Made by a program: the position numbers and the translations under genes. The notes below the pieces were generated by a model. That model ran no database searches and had not been told where the DNA came from. It saw nothing but the letters and a program-made list of their open reading frames with translations. From positions 1,205,860,327 to 1,205,924,326 of the forward strand of contig NC_056727.1 of NCBI RefSeq assembly GCF_019279795.1: a stretch of 64,000 nucleotides of DNA, written 5' to 3'. Below are positions 54,121 to 64,000 of this stretch, piece by piece. Position 1 is the first letter of the stretch. Every line of letters starts with the position of its first letter. This DNA comes from Protopterus annectens. Its lineage: Eukaryota; Chordata; Ceratodontiformes; Protopteridae.

Positions 54121-56113
54121 ATTCTGCTACATACAATTTTCATTCATATAATCACAATCTCATAGACCTAGTTTTCACTAATGACACTAAATAAAGATTA
54201 TGTTGTCACTGTCCTCTCCCAAAATTTGCGAAATCATTACTCAGTGGTTTTCCACTGAGCAAATAAAAGAAAACATGATCCTCAGGAACAAATCAGTTTA
54301 AGGCACAAACACACATGCACACATATATACATATACCTGAAACAATTCCCTTCTGTGAAATAACATCTACATGCAGCCAACACTATTTTAAGCCTAAAAA
54401 AACAACTTACTTCCTGTAGTACAGAGATACAGATAATTGCTTCCTGTAGTATAGAGATACAGAAGGACTGAAGACAAATCTTGGATTTTTCCTGATCTCT
54501 GTCATCTTCTGAAGCAGAAAAATTGAGCATCTGCAAAACAATCCTTTTCAGAATTCCATGTGTTGCTACAGCAGTCTAGGAACCCAAGCCATAAAATCCA
54601 GTGAAAGCCAAACAGAAAAAAAATGTTCTGCAGAGAATAATAGTCTAGACTTCTTTCTCATCTAAAAGATGCTTGGAAAGAGGGAATAAAGGGGGAAATA
54701 CAACATTGTTCCTAAAGACTTTAAGAAAACATTTTCTACAAAGTACCCCAATGTGCCCACACCTTTTTCATCCTGTTTTCAGTAACTCTTTATCTTTCTT
54801 AACTCCATTTTGTCTTATTTTGTTTGTAATCAGATTAAAAATCTACTCCATAACTTATCTGATAATAGTGATCCTGGTAACAATCACACTTTCTTTATTT
54901 TTTTTAAACTCTGTGAAGACTTCACTTCCCAGCTTCTATGCAACCTTTTTAAACTTTCCCCACTTTCATCTTTCTGTCCTCCTACTTTCTAAAAACAATT
55001 TCCCTATCAGCACATCTGGTTGCAGACCTGTCTCTTTCTGGCTATTCCTAGGCAGATTATTGGAGGAAGCTGTTTACCACCAAGCCTTTGGTTACCTAAA
55101 CAAATACAACATGTTCTCTTGGTTTCAGCATGTTTTTACTGTTACTAACATTACCCAAACTTCAGTCTTCTCCATAACAAGCTCTAGCCTTAATGCAGTG
55201 AAAGGCAGTTTACTAACTGGAGGTCTGTTCAGCAACATGACCTTTCAACCATGCTAACCTTGACTTTATTACATATTTAGTAATCTCTGTGAACTTCTCC
55301 CACAAAACTGTAACCTGCATCAAAAGCTACTTTTCTGAAATAGTCTTCAGAGTAAAGTTTAGCCCCATCTTTTTTTTTTTACTCATTGCTCTGGTGTTTC
55401 TATATGTTTAGGTCTTTGATCCACTTTTTACCTTACTCATCAGCTCCTTCCTATCTGATCTGCAGCTCTCCAGCCTCTTTCTGTATGCTGAAGATCTTGA
55501 AGATCTTGTGCTCTTCAGATCATCTTCTTCCAACCTTACAATCATTGCACCTCTAAAAGCTCCTGAAATAGCTTGACAATAATCCGTTCATTTTCAATTG
55601 AAGTGAAACTAATGGAATGCATTTTTTGCACATTGACTAGACTCAAAGTAGTTATTCCATCCAATGATGTTTTCCTTTACCACAACAATGCCATGCAGAG
55701 TAATCCATTTTTTAGATACCTAGATATAATCCTTGACCCCCCCCCCCCAGTTTAAATGTCTTCACATTTTGGTTCCCTAAAATGTCAAATAAGCAAAATT
55801 CTCTTTGGTTACTATAAACTGTTCCTATTCCTCAACCCAGAAGGAAGAAAGGCCATTGGCAAAGGGTTACTACTTTAAGCACAATCAGAATATGAACTTC
55901 CTCTTCTTCCTAAAACATACAAGAAAAGTCAGCTTGACTTATAGATCCTTCAGGCAAGATCTGTCAATTCATCCTTAGTCACAAATTCAAAGATCTTTGC
56001 ACTGCTGTCTTTAGAGACAGTTAGCTCCTCACAAAAGAGTAATTTAACCTCTTTCTCTTTACACTGACCTACAAAATTCTAAAGCACAGTCGCTCTGCCA
56101 GTTAGTAACAAGG
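54121..56113 (+). pseudogene. L2-like LINE B, endonuclease end and reverse transcriptase
   Basis: After the endonuclease C-terminus comes a disordered stretch, then RT text: ISTSGCRPVSFWLFLGRLLE with EAVYHQAFGYLNKYNMFSWF (fingers region), TQTSVFSITSSSLNAVKG, LLTGGLFSNM (motif A region, Asp lost), DLQLSSLFLYAEDLVLF (motif C, reading AED instead of ADD) and C-terminal fragments. The longest frame is 54673-55257. A small duplicated unit (CTTCCTGTAGTAYAGAGATAC) at 54410-54470 and a C run at 55738-55748 are also present. It is cut at 56114 by the CR1-like LINE. Confidence 0.7.
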
Positions 56114-56368
56114 GTTCATAGGTTCATAGGTTGGTACTAGGCTATCGGTTCTAGGGCCTATACAAGCCTAGCCATAACAATTTCCTGGATATTTCATCCC
56201 AGAATATTTACTTCCCTGGACCCCTGTCTGGCAGGGTGACTGACATTATCCCCGGGGTGAATTTCCTATCTCCCATCCAATCATCAAGGTACCTTTTGAA
56301 GAGGGCTAAGGAAGCGCTCTGCTTGACATGTATGGGCAGTCTATTCCAGAGTATGGGGAGACTTTGGG

Positions 56369-58985
56369 TCAGGACCTATCCCTCCAGCATGTTTTGTTCA
56401 TTGTGATGACAAGGTTTAGATCCCTGAAATGTGTGGCTCTGAGGGATTGGGATTTCTTTAAGTGGAGCATATCCAACAGCTCAGGGTTTGACATGGCCTT
56501 GTATGTTAAGCAGAGATCGCCTCTGAGTAGACAATATGCCACAGCGTATAGCTGGAGTTTTTTTAAACAGTTAGCATATGGCATCTGCTTTAGGCCTGTG
56601 ATTCTTTTAATGAGGTATTTCTGCGGCCTTTCCAGCTGTTGCAGATGTCTTGTGAGGTACATACCAAACGGGGCTTTATACTCTATAATGGGTCTAATGA
56701 GGGATGAGTACAGTGGGACAATGGCCTCCTTTTTTCTGGATGAAAAGCCCTTAGTGATGAGGTGTGCCACATAGAAGGATTTCCTGACTGTTGTGGCGAT
56801 GTGGTTATCGAAGGTGAGACCACTGTCCACCTGTGTCCCTAAGTTTCTCATCACACTTTCGATGTTTAGTGTACTGCCACCTATGTGGTAATTCATGTCT
56901 TTTTCCAAAGGGGATAACTATACATTTCTTGGCATTAAGCTTGAGCCCATGGCTCTGGCACCAGGCATCTGTTTCTGTAAGGGCCTTTTGTAGAATATCC
57001 ACATCTTTTGGGGATTCAATAATGGCCCCCAGTTTGCAGTCATCTGCGAACTTTGTTAGGAAAAGTCCCTTAATATTGGCCTGTACTTCAGAGAAGTAAA
57101 TGCCAAACAAGAGTGGTCCCAGGACTGAACCCTGAGGTACTCCACTTGTCACTTGTCTGGAGCTGGATTTGGAGTCGGTTACTTTTACCGTCTGGGTTCT
57201 GTCAGTAAGCCAGTTGGCAACCTATCGAGTGATGCAGGGATTTTATGCCATGCTTAGTAAGTTTATCTATGATTCCAGAGTGGGGGATGGTGTCGAAGGC
57301 CTTGGTGAGGTCCAGATAGGCTGTGTGGACTGTCTTACCCTCATACACAGCTCTGGAGACTGATTTGAAGAAGTCCGTCAGGTTCAGGAGACAAGATCGG
57401 CCCTTCACAAACCCAAACTGGGTGGGGTCCAGTGTTTGAAGGTTGCCAATGTCTTTGTTTATAAGTTCCATGATAATGCGTTCCATGCCCTTTCAGATCA
57501 GGCTCGTCAGATTGATGGGTAGTTCCCGGGATGTAAGGTGGATCCCCCCTTGTGGAGTGAGATAACTTTAGCTGCGTGCCACTCAGTGGGCACGAAGCCT
57601 GAGGTAAGGCTATGATTAAACATGACACTTAGGTGAGGTGCTAGTTCATTTTTTAGTTCATGTAGTACACAGCCCAGGATGGCATCTGGTCCCATGGATG
57701 CTGCATTCTTAGTTTTGGAGAGTGCGGTTTCTACCTGTGCGGCCGTGATTACCGGAATTTAACAATCTTTTGGTATTGAGATGGCCCTTTAGGGGGTGAG
57801 AGGGGAGGTGAAGTTGGCACTAAATCAATCTGCCAGGATATTGGCAATATCCTTAGGATCAGTATATTTAATGCCATTCTGTTGTAGCTGAGAGCAGATC
57901 TGAGCATTGCCATTTAGATTCTTGACATAACTATAGAATGCCTTGTGGTTGTCTTTGGAATCTTTGGTAATTTTATTTTTGTAACTGGCTTTGGAGGATT
58001 TTATGAGGGATCTCAGCTTCTTATTGAGGCTGGTGAGGGAGTTTTTTGCATCCTGGGATTTTCCTTTTTTCTGCAACAGTTTCTTCCTTCTGTTGTATAG
58101 TTTGTTTATAGCAGGTGACCACCAGATTGGCTTCCTTTTTTTGGAGGAGAGCATCTTGGTTCTATTTGGGATGGCATGATTCATGCATGAGTGGATGTGC
58201 TCCTACAGTGCCTTAGTGTAGGATTCAGTAGTCGAACTTTCAGATCCCGTCTGCATGGGTGAAATGAAGTTTGTCACTTCTGACTTCAGTAGCATGAAGT
58301 TGGCTTTGGAGAAGTTTTTTACAGAGGTTTTCCTACTGGGGGGTGGGGGTGTGATGTGGATGTCAAGGGTGATTTGCTTATGGTCAGACCTGACCAGTGA
58401 GGGGGTGACCACTGGTGTGGAGCATCTATCTCCCATGTTGGTAATGACCAGGTCTAGGATACTGGAGCCTCTGGTGGGACAATGGATTAGTTGATCCAGG
58501 GCATTGGAATTTATGAATTCCAAGAACTGATGGGAAAAGGTGTTTGTACCAGAGTAGTTTTCCCAGTTAATGGCAGGGTAGTTGAAAACACCCAGTATTA
58601 GGGTGTTTGGCTGTATCTTAATATTTTCCAATATGTTTAGAAAGGTGTAGTGAGAATCTTGGGGCATGGTGGGGGATCTGTAGCAAGCTACAAATTGGAT
58701 TGCAGTCTTACCTAGTGTTAGTTGCACCTGGGGAATTTCAGATGCATTGTGTTGGGAAACTAGCCTGGAGGTGTGAACATCCTTGGTGAATATGGACACT
58801 CCTCCACCTTTAGTGTTTCGGTCTTGGTTTTGTGGCCGAAAAGTGTGGTAAGAGTTGTAGCCTGCTATTGCAGGGGTGCTGTCTGGAGCCTTGAACCAGG
58901 TCTCAGTTACTGCACAGATATTGATGTTCTCCATTTTTAGAGTGCCTCGAGAGAGTGCATTTTTAGGTTTAGAGACTTCTAGCAT
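56369..58985 (-). pseudogene. LINE copy 7 ORF2: endonuclease and reverse transcriptase
   Basis: The endonuclease frame (58985-58203, 260 codons) has ICAVTETW, NTKGGGVSIF, FVACYRSPTMPQD, GVFNYPAINWENY (usual GDFN has Asp replaced by Val), ILDLVITNMGDR and VRSDHKQITLDI. The linker is KRKPIWWSPAINKLYNRRKK to YTDPKDIANILAD (58184-57825). RT parts follow in several frames: GPDAILGCVLHELKNEL, FGFVKGRSCLLNLTDFF, TAYLDLTKAFDTIPH, TSGVPQGSVLGPLLFGIYFS, TKFADDCKLGAI, then the C-terminal LGTQVDSGLTFDNHI region. At least four frame changes make it dead. Confidence 0.88.
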
Positions 58986-58989
58986 TGTA

Positions 58990-59890
58990 TAGCATTACCT
59001 TCCTTGTTTGCATGCTGTTGTAGTTTTTGTGGTTTTGTTGTCCTTTGAAAGCCTAAAAGGCAAGGGCATGGGGTGGCAAGGGGTAACCCACCAGTAACCT
59101 GAATCTGGTGGAGGGTGACAGGTGCAGATCATTCTGGTGTGTTGGCATGTGGTATGTTGATCCACAGATAGATGATACATCCCCCTTGATCCCCTTTGAA
59201 GTGAATGACATTTATCCTATTTTGAAATTTGTCCTTATACTGTATACTGTCCTTATAAGGTGGTATAAAGGCATGGAGCTGAGGTTGGTGCTACTATCTG
59301 CCTCATGTCCTTATCATGTTGGAGCTCTCTTTTGTCTCTCTCCAGGGAGGCTCATGGGATGTATGGACAGGTGCCCATTTCCACATTGTTGAGAGCAACT
59401 GAGTATGTGTTGTATGTTTTGTGAGTGTTGTGGAAGTGCTTTGAGTATCTGCTTTCTGACAGGCAGCTGGCACCTGACGAACTTTTTCAGCCTGGTTCTC
59501 GCCAGCCCACCTCTTGGTTGTGACTGGTGTTTGTTTGCGTTTCAGCTTCTGAGGTCCTTGGTGCTTGGGCAGTTTAATGTTAAGGGCCTCCACATATGTG
59601 GGTTTAGTGTTGCTATGTGTGGGTGTTGATGGTGTGGGTTTTGACAGGCTATGAGTTGCATGAGGTGTAGGGCAGGTGCTAACCTTCTCCTCTTGACTGT
59701 CTAGCACAATCTTGGCCAGAGAGAGCTTTGCTTCCATTTTGGCTATGTAAGTGCATCTTTTGCAGATTGTAGTGTTTGGTGGTAGGAGGAGAGGGTTGTC
59801 TGTGTACATGAGGCAGTTGCCGCATTTCCCCAGTATGCCCAGATTCACCAGGTGGACAAGATAAATCACCGGAAGCTGACCCTTAGACAT
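58990..59890 (-). pseudogene. LINE copy 7 ORF1: zinc region, linker, eroded esterase
   Basis: The 195-codon frame (59890-59303) starts MSKGQLPV, with CxxC pairs at Cys23/26 and 43/46. It continues with AKMEAKLSLAKI (possible coiled coil) and a Thr/Pro/Ser-rich basic linker (THSLSKPTPSTPTHSNTKP, KLKRKQTPVTTKRW). The esterase GDS and GVND blocks are not found. Only a C-terminal echo (DLHLSPS--FRLLV near 59100) is visible, so most of the domain was deleted. Confidence 0.75.
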
Positions 59891-61051
59891 GCCTGTTTAG
59901 GTGCTTTTTTAGTAAAATACAAGAGCTGTTTTCCCTTACCTTTGCAAGGTACTTTGCAGTTATAGGCTGTTTAGTGCCTACGAATAATTTCTCCTTTTTG
60001 ACAAGGAGAGGTGAGTGCTTGTATCAGTTTCAGGCTTCCTAGTGCTTTCCAGCAGGTTTTAGAGCAAGTGCTAGTCACAGGGGTTCAGATTTTAGTGCTA
60101 CTACTGAGAAACCAGCTAGTTCTAAGGGAAAATTTGAAGAGCTGATTTTCTGACACCTAGAATAGTTTAACTGTAGCCCCGCGGTGCTGCACGATGCAGA
60201 AAATGTGCAAACACACGCATTTTTAAGCCAGAAAGTTGAAAGAGATAGAAATCAGCCCGAAAAGGCTAATAAAATTACAATTTCAGAGCTGGAAACCACT
60301 CCTCTAGTGTTAGATAGGCAGTACAATGCTCACCACTCCCACTGGTAATCAGTAGGACTTCGCTGTACCACAGCAAGTTCTGGATAGCTCTGAACACAGA
60401 AAATAAAGTCATGAGACAAGCAAAGCCTGGGATCTGGACTATACTGGCTAGGAAAGGTGGGAAATTAGCAAACAAGATAGTATTTATTTTTTGGTTAAAA
60501 CAGGCTAAACAATGCAATAATACAGTAAATAAACACAGAAAAGGCTAGCACACTTGAATGTGTAGTCCTAAACAGTAAATACAATTAAAACTCTACAAAA
60601 TTAGCAATTTAAAACTTTTTAAATGAAGCAAGGCAAGTGCACAATGATTTTAAGAGGCAGTAATACAGTAGAATAAGTAGCTAGTCTACATATACAGAGA
60701 AGTCTATATATACAGAAAATCAGCTAAAACACACTTAATTCATATGCAGTGCAACCTAGAGCACTTGAGTTGTAGCAATATTAAGGCAAATACAGTTATA
60801 CTAAATGCACTAAAATATACTCTATATTTCCAAAATGTTTGAGAAACACAAGTAGATTCAGTAGATTTTTTTTAAGAAAGGGAGAAAGGAGGAACAGAAG
60901 GCCTTGTCAGATGTTCTGTCTGTATTAGGTAGAATGAGCTAATGGCACTAGACTGGGAGGAGTATCCCAGATCAAATTTACAGTAGGGGCGGGCAACTTC
61001 AAAGCCACCAAGTATAACAAGAAGACACCAACAGGGAGAGAGGGTGAGGAC
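59891..61051 (-). promoter_or_regulatory. 5' UTR of LINE copy 7
   Basis: No coding potential. 59891-60470 aligns by eye with 15070-15593 in copy 1. 60471-61051 (minus strand) has TACTGTATTATTGC-type words also seen in the copy 5 leader at 35690-35860 and in the monomers. It links the tandem array to ORF1. Confidence 0.65.
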
Positions 61052-64000
61052 CAATACTAAAGCTATTAGCCTACACTCTTTAGACAGTAAACACTACAGA
61101 AATCTTTATGACAGCAGTGAGCCACAAAATGACAATTTTTAAATAGATAAAGGAGCAAATGGACTCTACAGTATGCTTTTAACTGCAAACAAATCAGTTA
61201 CCCATGCAGATTAGTTAGTAGTAAAATACAGCAAAAAGTATGCAGCAGGCAATAAAAAGTGCTATATATAAATTGCTAGAAGCAATAATCAGTATAAATA
61301 AGCCAAAAAAAGGATACTTATATATCTCAGATCAGAGTTGTAGTCAACGCCCCTCCTCCACTCTGCTCAGTGTGTATAGACAGAAATCCTCTCAAAGTTA
61401 GGGCTTAAATACCAGAAGATACAACCTTAGGCAACTTTTTTTTTAAAAAGCACAAAAGAACCAGCCCCCACTAGCCAGCAGCCAATCAACACAATCCAGC
61501 CATGAAGGTAAAGAAAGGCTTCTGCTAATTCAAGATGGCCTGTTCATGTGCTCTGAACAGTCACTGCAAAGACAAACAAGCCCAGACCCAGCAAATCTGA
61601 ACTGGGACAATACTAAAGCTATTAGCCTACACTCTTTAGACAGTAAACACTACAGAAATCTTTATGACAGCAGTGAGCCACAAAATGAAAGTTTTTAAAC
61701 AGATAAAGGAGCAAAGAGACTCTACATAATGCTTTTAACTGCAAACAAATCAGTTACCCATGCAGATTAGTTAATAGCAATAAAATACAGTAAAATGTAT
61801 GCAGCAGTGCTATATATAAATTGCTTGAAGCAATGATCAGTATAAATAAGCCAAAAAACAGGATACTTATATATCTCAGATCAGAGTTGTAGTCAACACC
61901 CCTCCTCCACTCTGCTCAGTGTGTATAGACAGAAATCCTCTCAAAGTTAGGGCTTAAATACCAGAAGATACAATCTTAGACAACTTTTTTTAAAAAAAAA
62001 GCACAAAAGAAGCTAGCAGCCAATATACACAATCCAGCCACGAAGGTAAAGAAAGGCTTTTGCTAATTCAAGATGGCCTGTTCATGTGCTCTGAGCAATC
62101 ACTGCAAAGACAAACAGACCCAGAGCCAGCAACTCTGAACTGGGACAATTCTAAACCTATTAGTCTACACACTTTAGACAGTAAACACTACAGAAATCTT
62201 TATGATAGCAGTGAGCCACAAAATGAAAGTTTTTAAACATATAAAGGAGCAAATAGACTCTGCAGAATGCTTTTAACTGCAAACAAATCAGTTACCTGTT
62301 CAGATTAGTTAATAGCAATTAAATACATTAAAAAGTATGCAGCAGGCAATAAGAAGTGCTATATGTAAATTGCTAGAAGCAATAACCAGTATAAATAAGC
62401 CAAAAAGCAGGATACGTATATAGATCTCAGATAGGTGTTGTAGTCAATGCCCCTCCTCCACTCTGCTCAGTGTGTATAGACAGAAATCCTCTCAAAGTTA
62501 GGACTTAAATGCCAGAAGATACAACCTTAGGCAACTTTTTTTTAAAAAGCACAAAAAAACAGCCCCCACTAGCCAGCAGCCATTCAACACAATCCAGCCA
62601 CAAAGGTAAAAAAAGGCCTCTGCTAATTCAAGATGACCTGTTCATGTACTCTGAACAATCACTGCAAAGACAAACAGGCCCAGAGCCAGCAAATCTGAAC
62701 TGGGGCAATAGTAAATCTATTAGCCTACATTCTTTAGACAGTAAATACTACAGAAATCTTTATGGCAGCAGTGAGCCACAAAATGAAAGTTTCTAAACAG
62801 ATAAAGGAGCAATGAGATTATACAGAATGCTTTTAACTGCAAACAAGTCAGTTACCCGTGCATATTAGTTAATAGCAATAAAATACAGTAAAAAGTATGT
62901 AGCAGCCAATAAAAAGTGCTATATATAAATTGCTAGAAACAATAATCAGTATAAATAAGCCAAAAAAAAACAGGATACTTATATACCTCAGATCAGAGTT
63001 GTAGTCAACTCCCCTCCTCCCCTCTGCTCAGTGTGTATAGACATAAATCCTCTCAAAGTTAGGGCTTAAATACCAGAACATACAACCTTAGACACCTTTT
63101 TTTAAAAGCACAAAAGAACCAGCTCCCACTAGCCAGCAGCCAATCAACACAATCCAGCCACAAAGGAAAAGAAAGGCTTCTGCTAATTCAAGATGGCCTG
63201 TTCATGTGCTCTGAACAATCATCGCAAACGCAAACAAGCCCAGAACCACCAAATCTGAACTGGGACAATACTAAAGCTATTAGCCTACACTCTTTAGACA
63301 GTAAACACTACAGAAATCTTTATGACAGCAGTGAGCCACAAAATGAAAGTTTTTTAAACAGATAAAGGAGCAAAGAGACTCTGTGGAATGCTTTTAACTG
63401 CAAACAAATCAGTTACCCGTGCAGATTAGTTAATAGCAAAAATACAGTAAAAAACTAAGCAGCAGGGAATAAAAAAAGTGCTATTTATAAATTACTAGAA
63501 GCGATAATCAGTATAAATAAGCCAAAAAAACAGGATACTTATATATCTCAGATCAGAGTTGTAGTCAGTGCCCCTCCTCCACTCTGCTCAGTGTGTATAG
63601 ACAGAAATTCTCTCAAAGTTAGGGCTTAAATACCAGAAGATACAACCTTAGACAACTTGTTTTTTTTAAAAAAGCACAAAAGAACCAGCCCCCATTAGCC
63701 AGCAGCCAGTCAACACAATACAGCCACAAAGGTAAAGAAAGGCTTCTGCTAATTCAAGATGGCCTGTTCATGTGCTCTGAACAATCACTGCAAAGACAAA
63801 CAGGCCAAGATCCAGCAAATCTGAACTGGGACAATACTAAAGTTATTGGCCTACACTCTTTAGACAGTAAACACTACAGAAATCTTTATGACAGCAGTGA
63901 GCCACAAAATTAAAGTTTTTAAACAGATAAAGGAGCAAAGAGACTCTACAGAATACTTTTAACTGCAAAAAAATCAGTTACCCGTGCAGATTAGTTAATA
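61052..64000 (-). repeat. ~555-bp tandem array, probable LINE promoter monomers
   Basis: The landmark TAGACAGTAA recurs at 61081, 61637, 62175, 62735, 63295 and 63861 (periods 556, 538, 560, 560, 566), giving about five and a third units up to the window edge. Unit identity is about 90 percent or more by eye. On the minus strand each unit has an inverted CCAAT box (GATTGGC), a G-rich box (AGTGGGGGCTGG), a TATA-like TATTTAAG about 75 bases later, then GGAGGAGGGGCG and a second ATATATAAG. Related text occurs once in the copy 5 leader (36330-36400). The array lies immediately 5' of the LINE copy 7 UTR in the correct orientation. Confidence 0.8.

Larger units (their letters stand above)
56114..61051 (-). 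mobile_element. CR1-like LINE copy 7 with full-length layout
   Basis: On the minus strand: 5' UTR (61051-59891), ORF1 (59890-about 59000), ORF2 (58985-56369), 3' UTR and tail of TTCATAGG units (plus-strand view) at 56114. The UTR matches that of copy 1 over 15070-15593 in order (CACTCCCACTG, AGGAAAGGT-GGAAA landmarks). Upstream it continues into the ~555-bp tandem monomers. It is inserted into L2-like LINE B. Frameshifts in ORF2 and a deletion in the esterase inactivate it. Confidence 0.88.

Noticed and set aside
61052..64000. CRISPR-like or centromeric satellite reading of the tandem array
   Set aside because: Units are ~555 bp with no spacer pattern. Relation to LINE leader sequence and orientation favours promoter monomers, although a satellite cannot be excluded beyond the window.

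Overview
The window is repeat-dominated vertebrate nuclear DNA. I found no host protein-coding gene, rRNA, functional tRNA gene, CRISPR array or bacterial-type operon. The mixture of elements (CR1/L2-group LINEs, a Tx1/L1-like LINE, an RTE-like LINE tail, V-SINE-like SINEs, a Ty3/gypsy element, Penelope-like elements, MITEs, many CA/TA microsatellites) and visibly scarce CpG fit a large, methylated vertebrate genome. A fish-grade vertebrate (for example a lungfish or basal ray-finned fish) or an amphibian is plausible; the species cannot be fixed from sequence alone.

Layout. 1-10 kb: diverged intergenic DNA with two V-SINE-like insertions bounded by 17-bp target duplications, two tRNA-headed SINEs with CR1-like tails, an L2-like LINE carcass that received a 118-bp Penelope-type hairpin, and TA/CA microsatellites. 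10.1-15.6 kb: a MITE-like palindromic element split by a near full-length CR1-like LINE (minus strand; ORF1 with zinc-binding cysteines and SGNH esterase, ORF2 with endonuclease and RT). 16.8-33.1 kb: two ~490-bp direct repeats enclose an RTE-like LINE end, a CR1-like LINE cut by a 9.1-kb Ty3/gypsy element (LTRs, PPT, PBS, AGGGG target duplication), and a 4-kb T-rich non-coding tract. 33.1-39.2 kb: three abutting CR1-like copies, one carrying a 228-bp hammerhead-containing Penelope miniature. 39.27-41.28 kb: a young 2-kb Penelope-like element with an uninterrupted RT plus GIY-YIG reading frame, 114-bp perfect inverted repeats and a 16-bp target duplication. 42.5-56.1 kb: two old L2-like LINEs in opposite orientation, a degenerate L1/Tx1-like LINE inside a ~125-bp minisatellite, and a MITE. 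56.1-64 kb: a CR1-like LINE on the minus strand whose 5' side runs into ~555-bp tandem monomers that continue past the window edge.

How the parts relate. The CR1-like family is the organising element: at least eight copies in two subfamilies, tails of (CCTATGAA)n, and tRNA-derived SINEs that appear to borrow that tail. A second SINE family shares its tail with the RTE-like LINE. The most interesting features are the tandem array that looks like a LINE promoter-monomer array (related sequence occurs once in the 5' leader of another copy), and a Penelope-type family represented by one near-complete copy and two miniature hairpin forms, one of which retains a well-conserved hammerhead ribozyme core.
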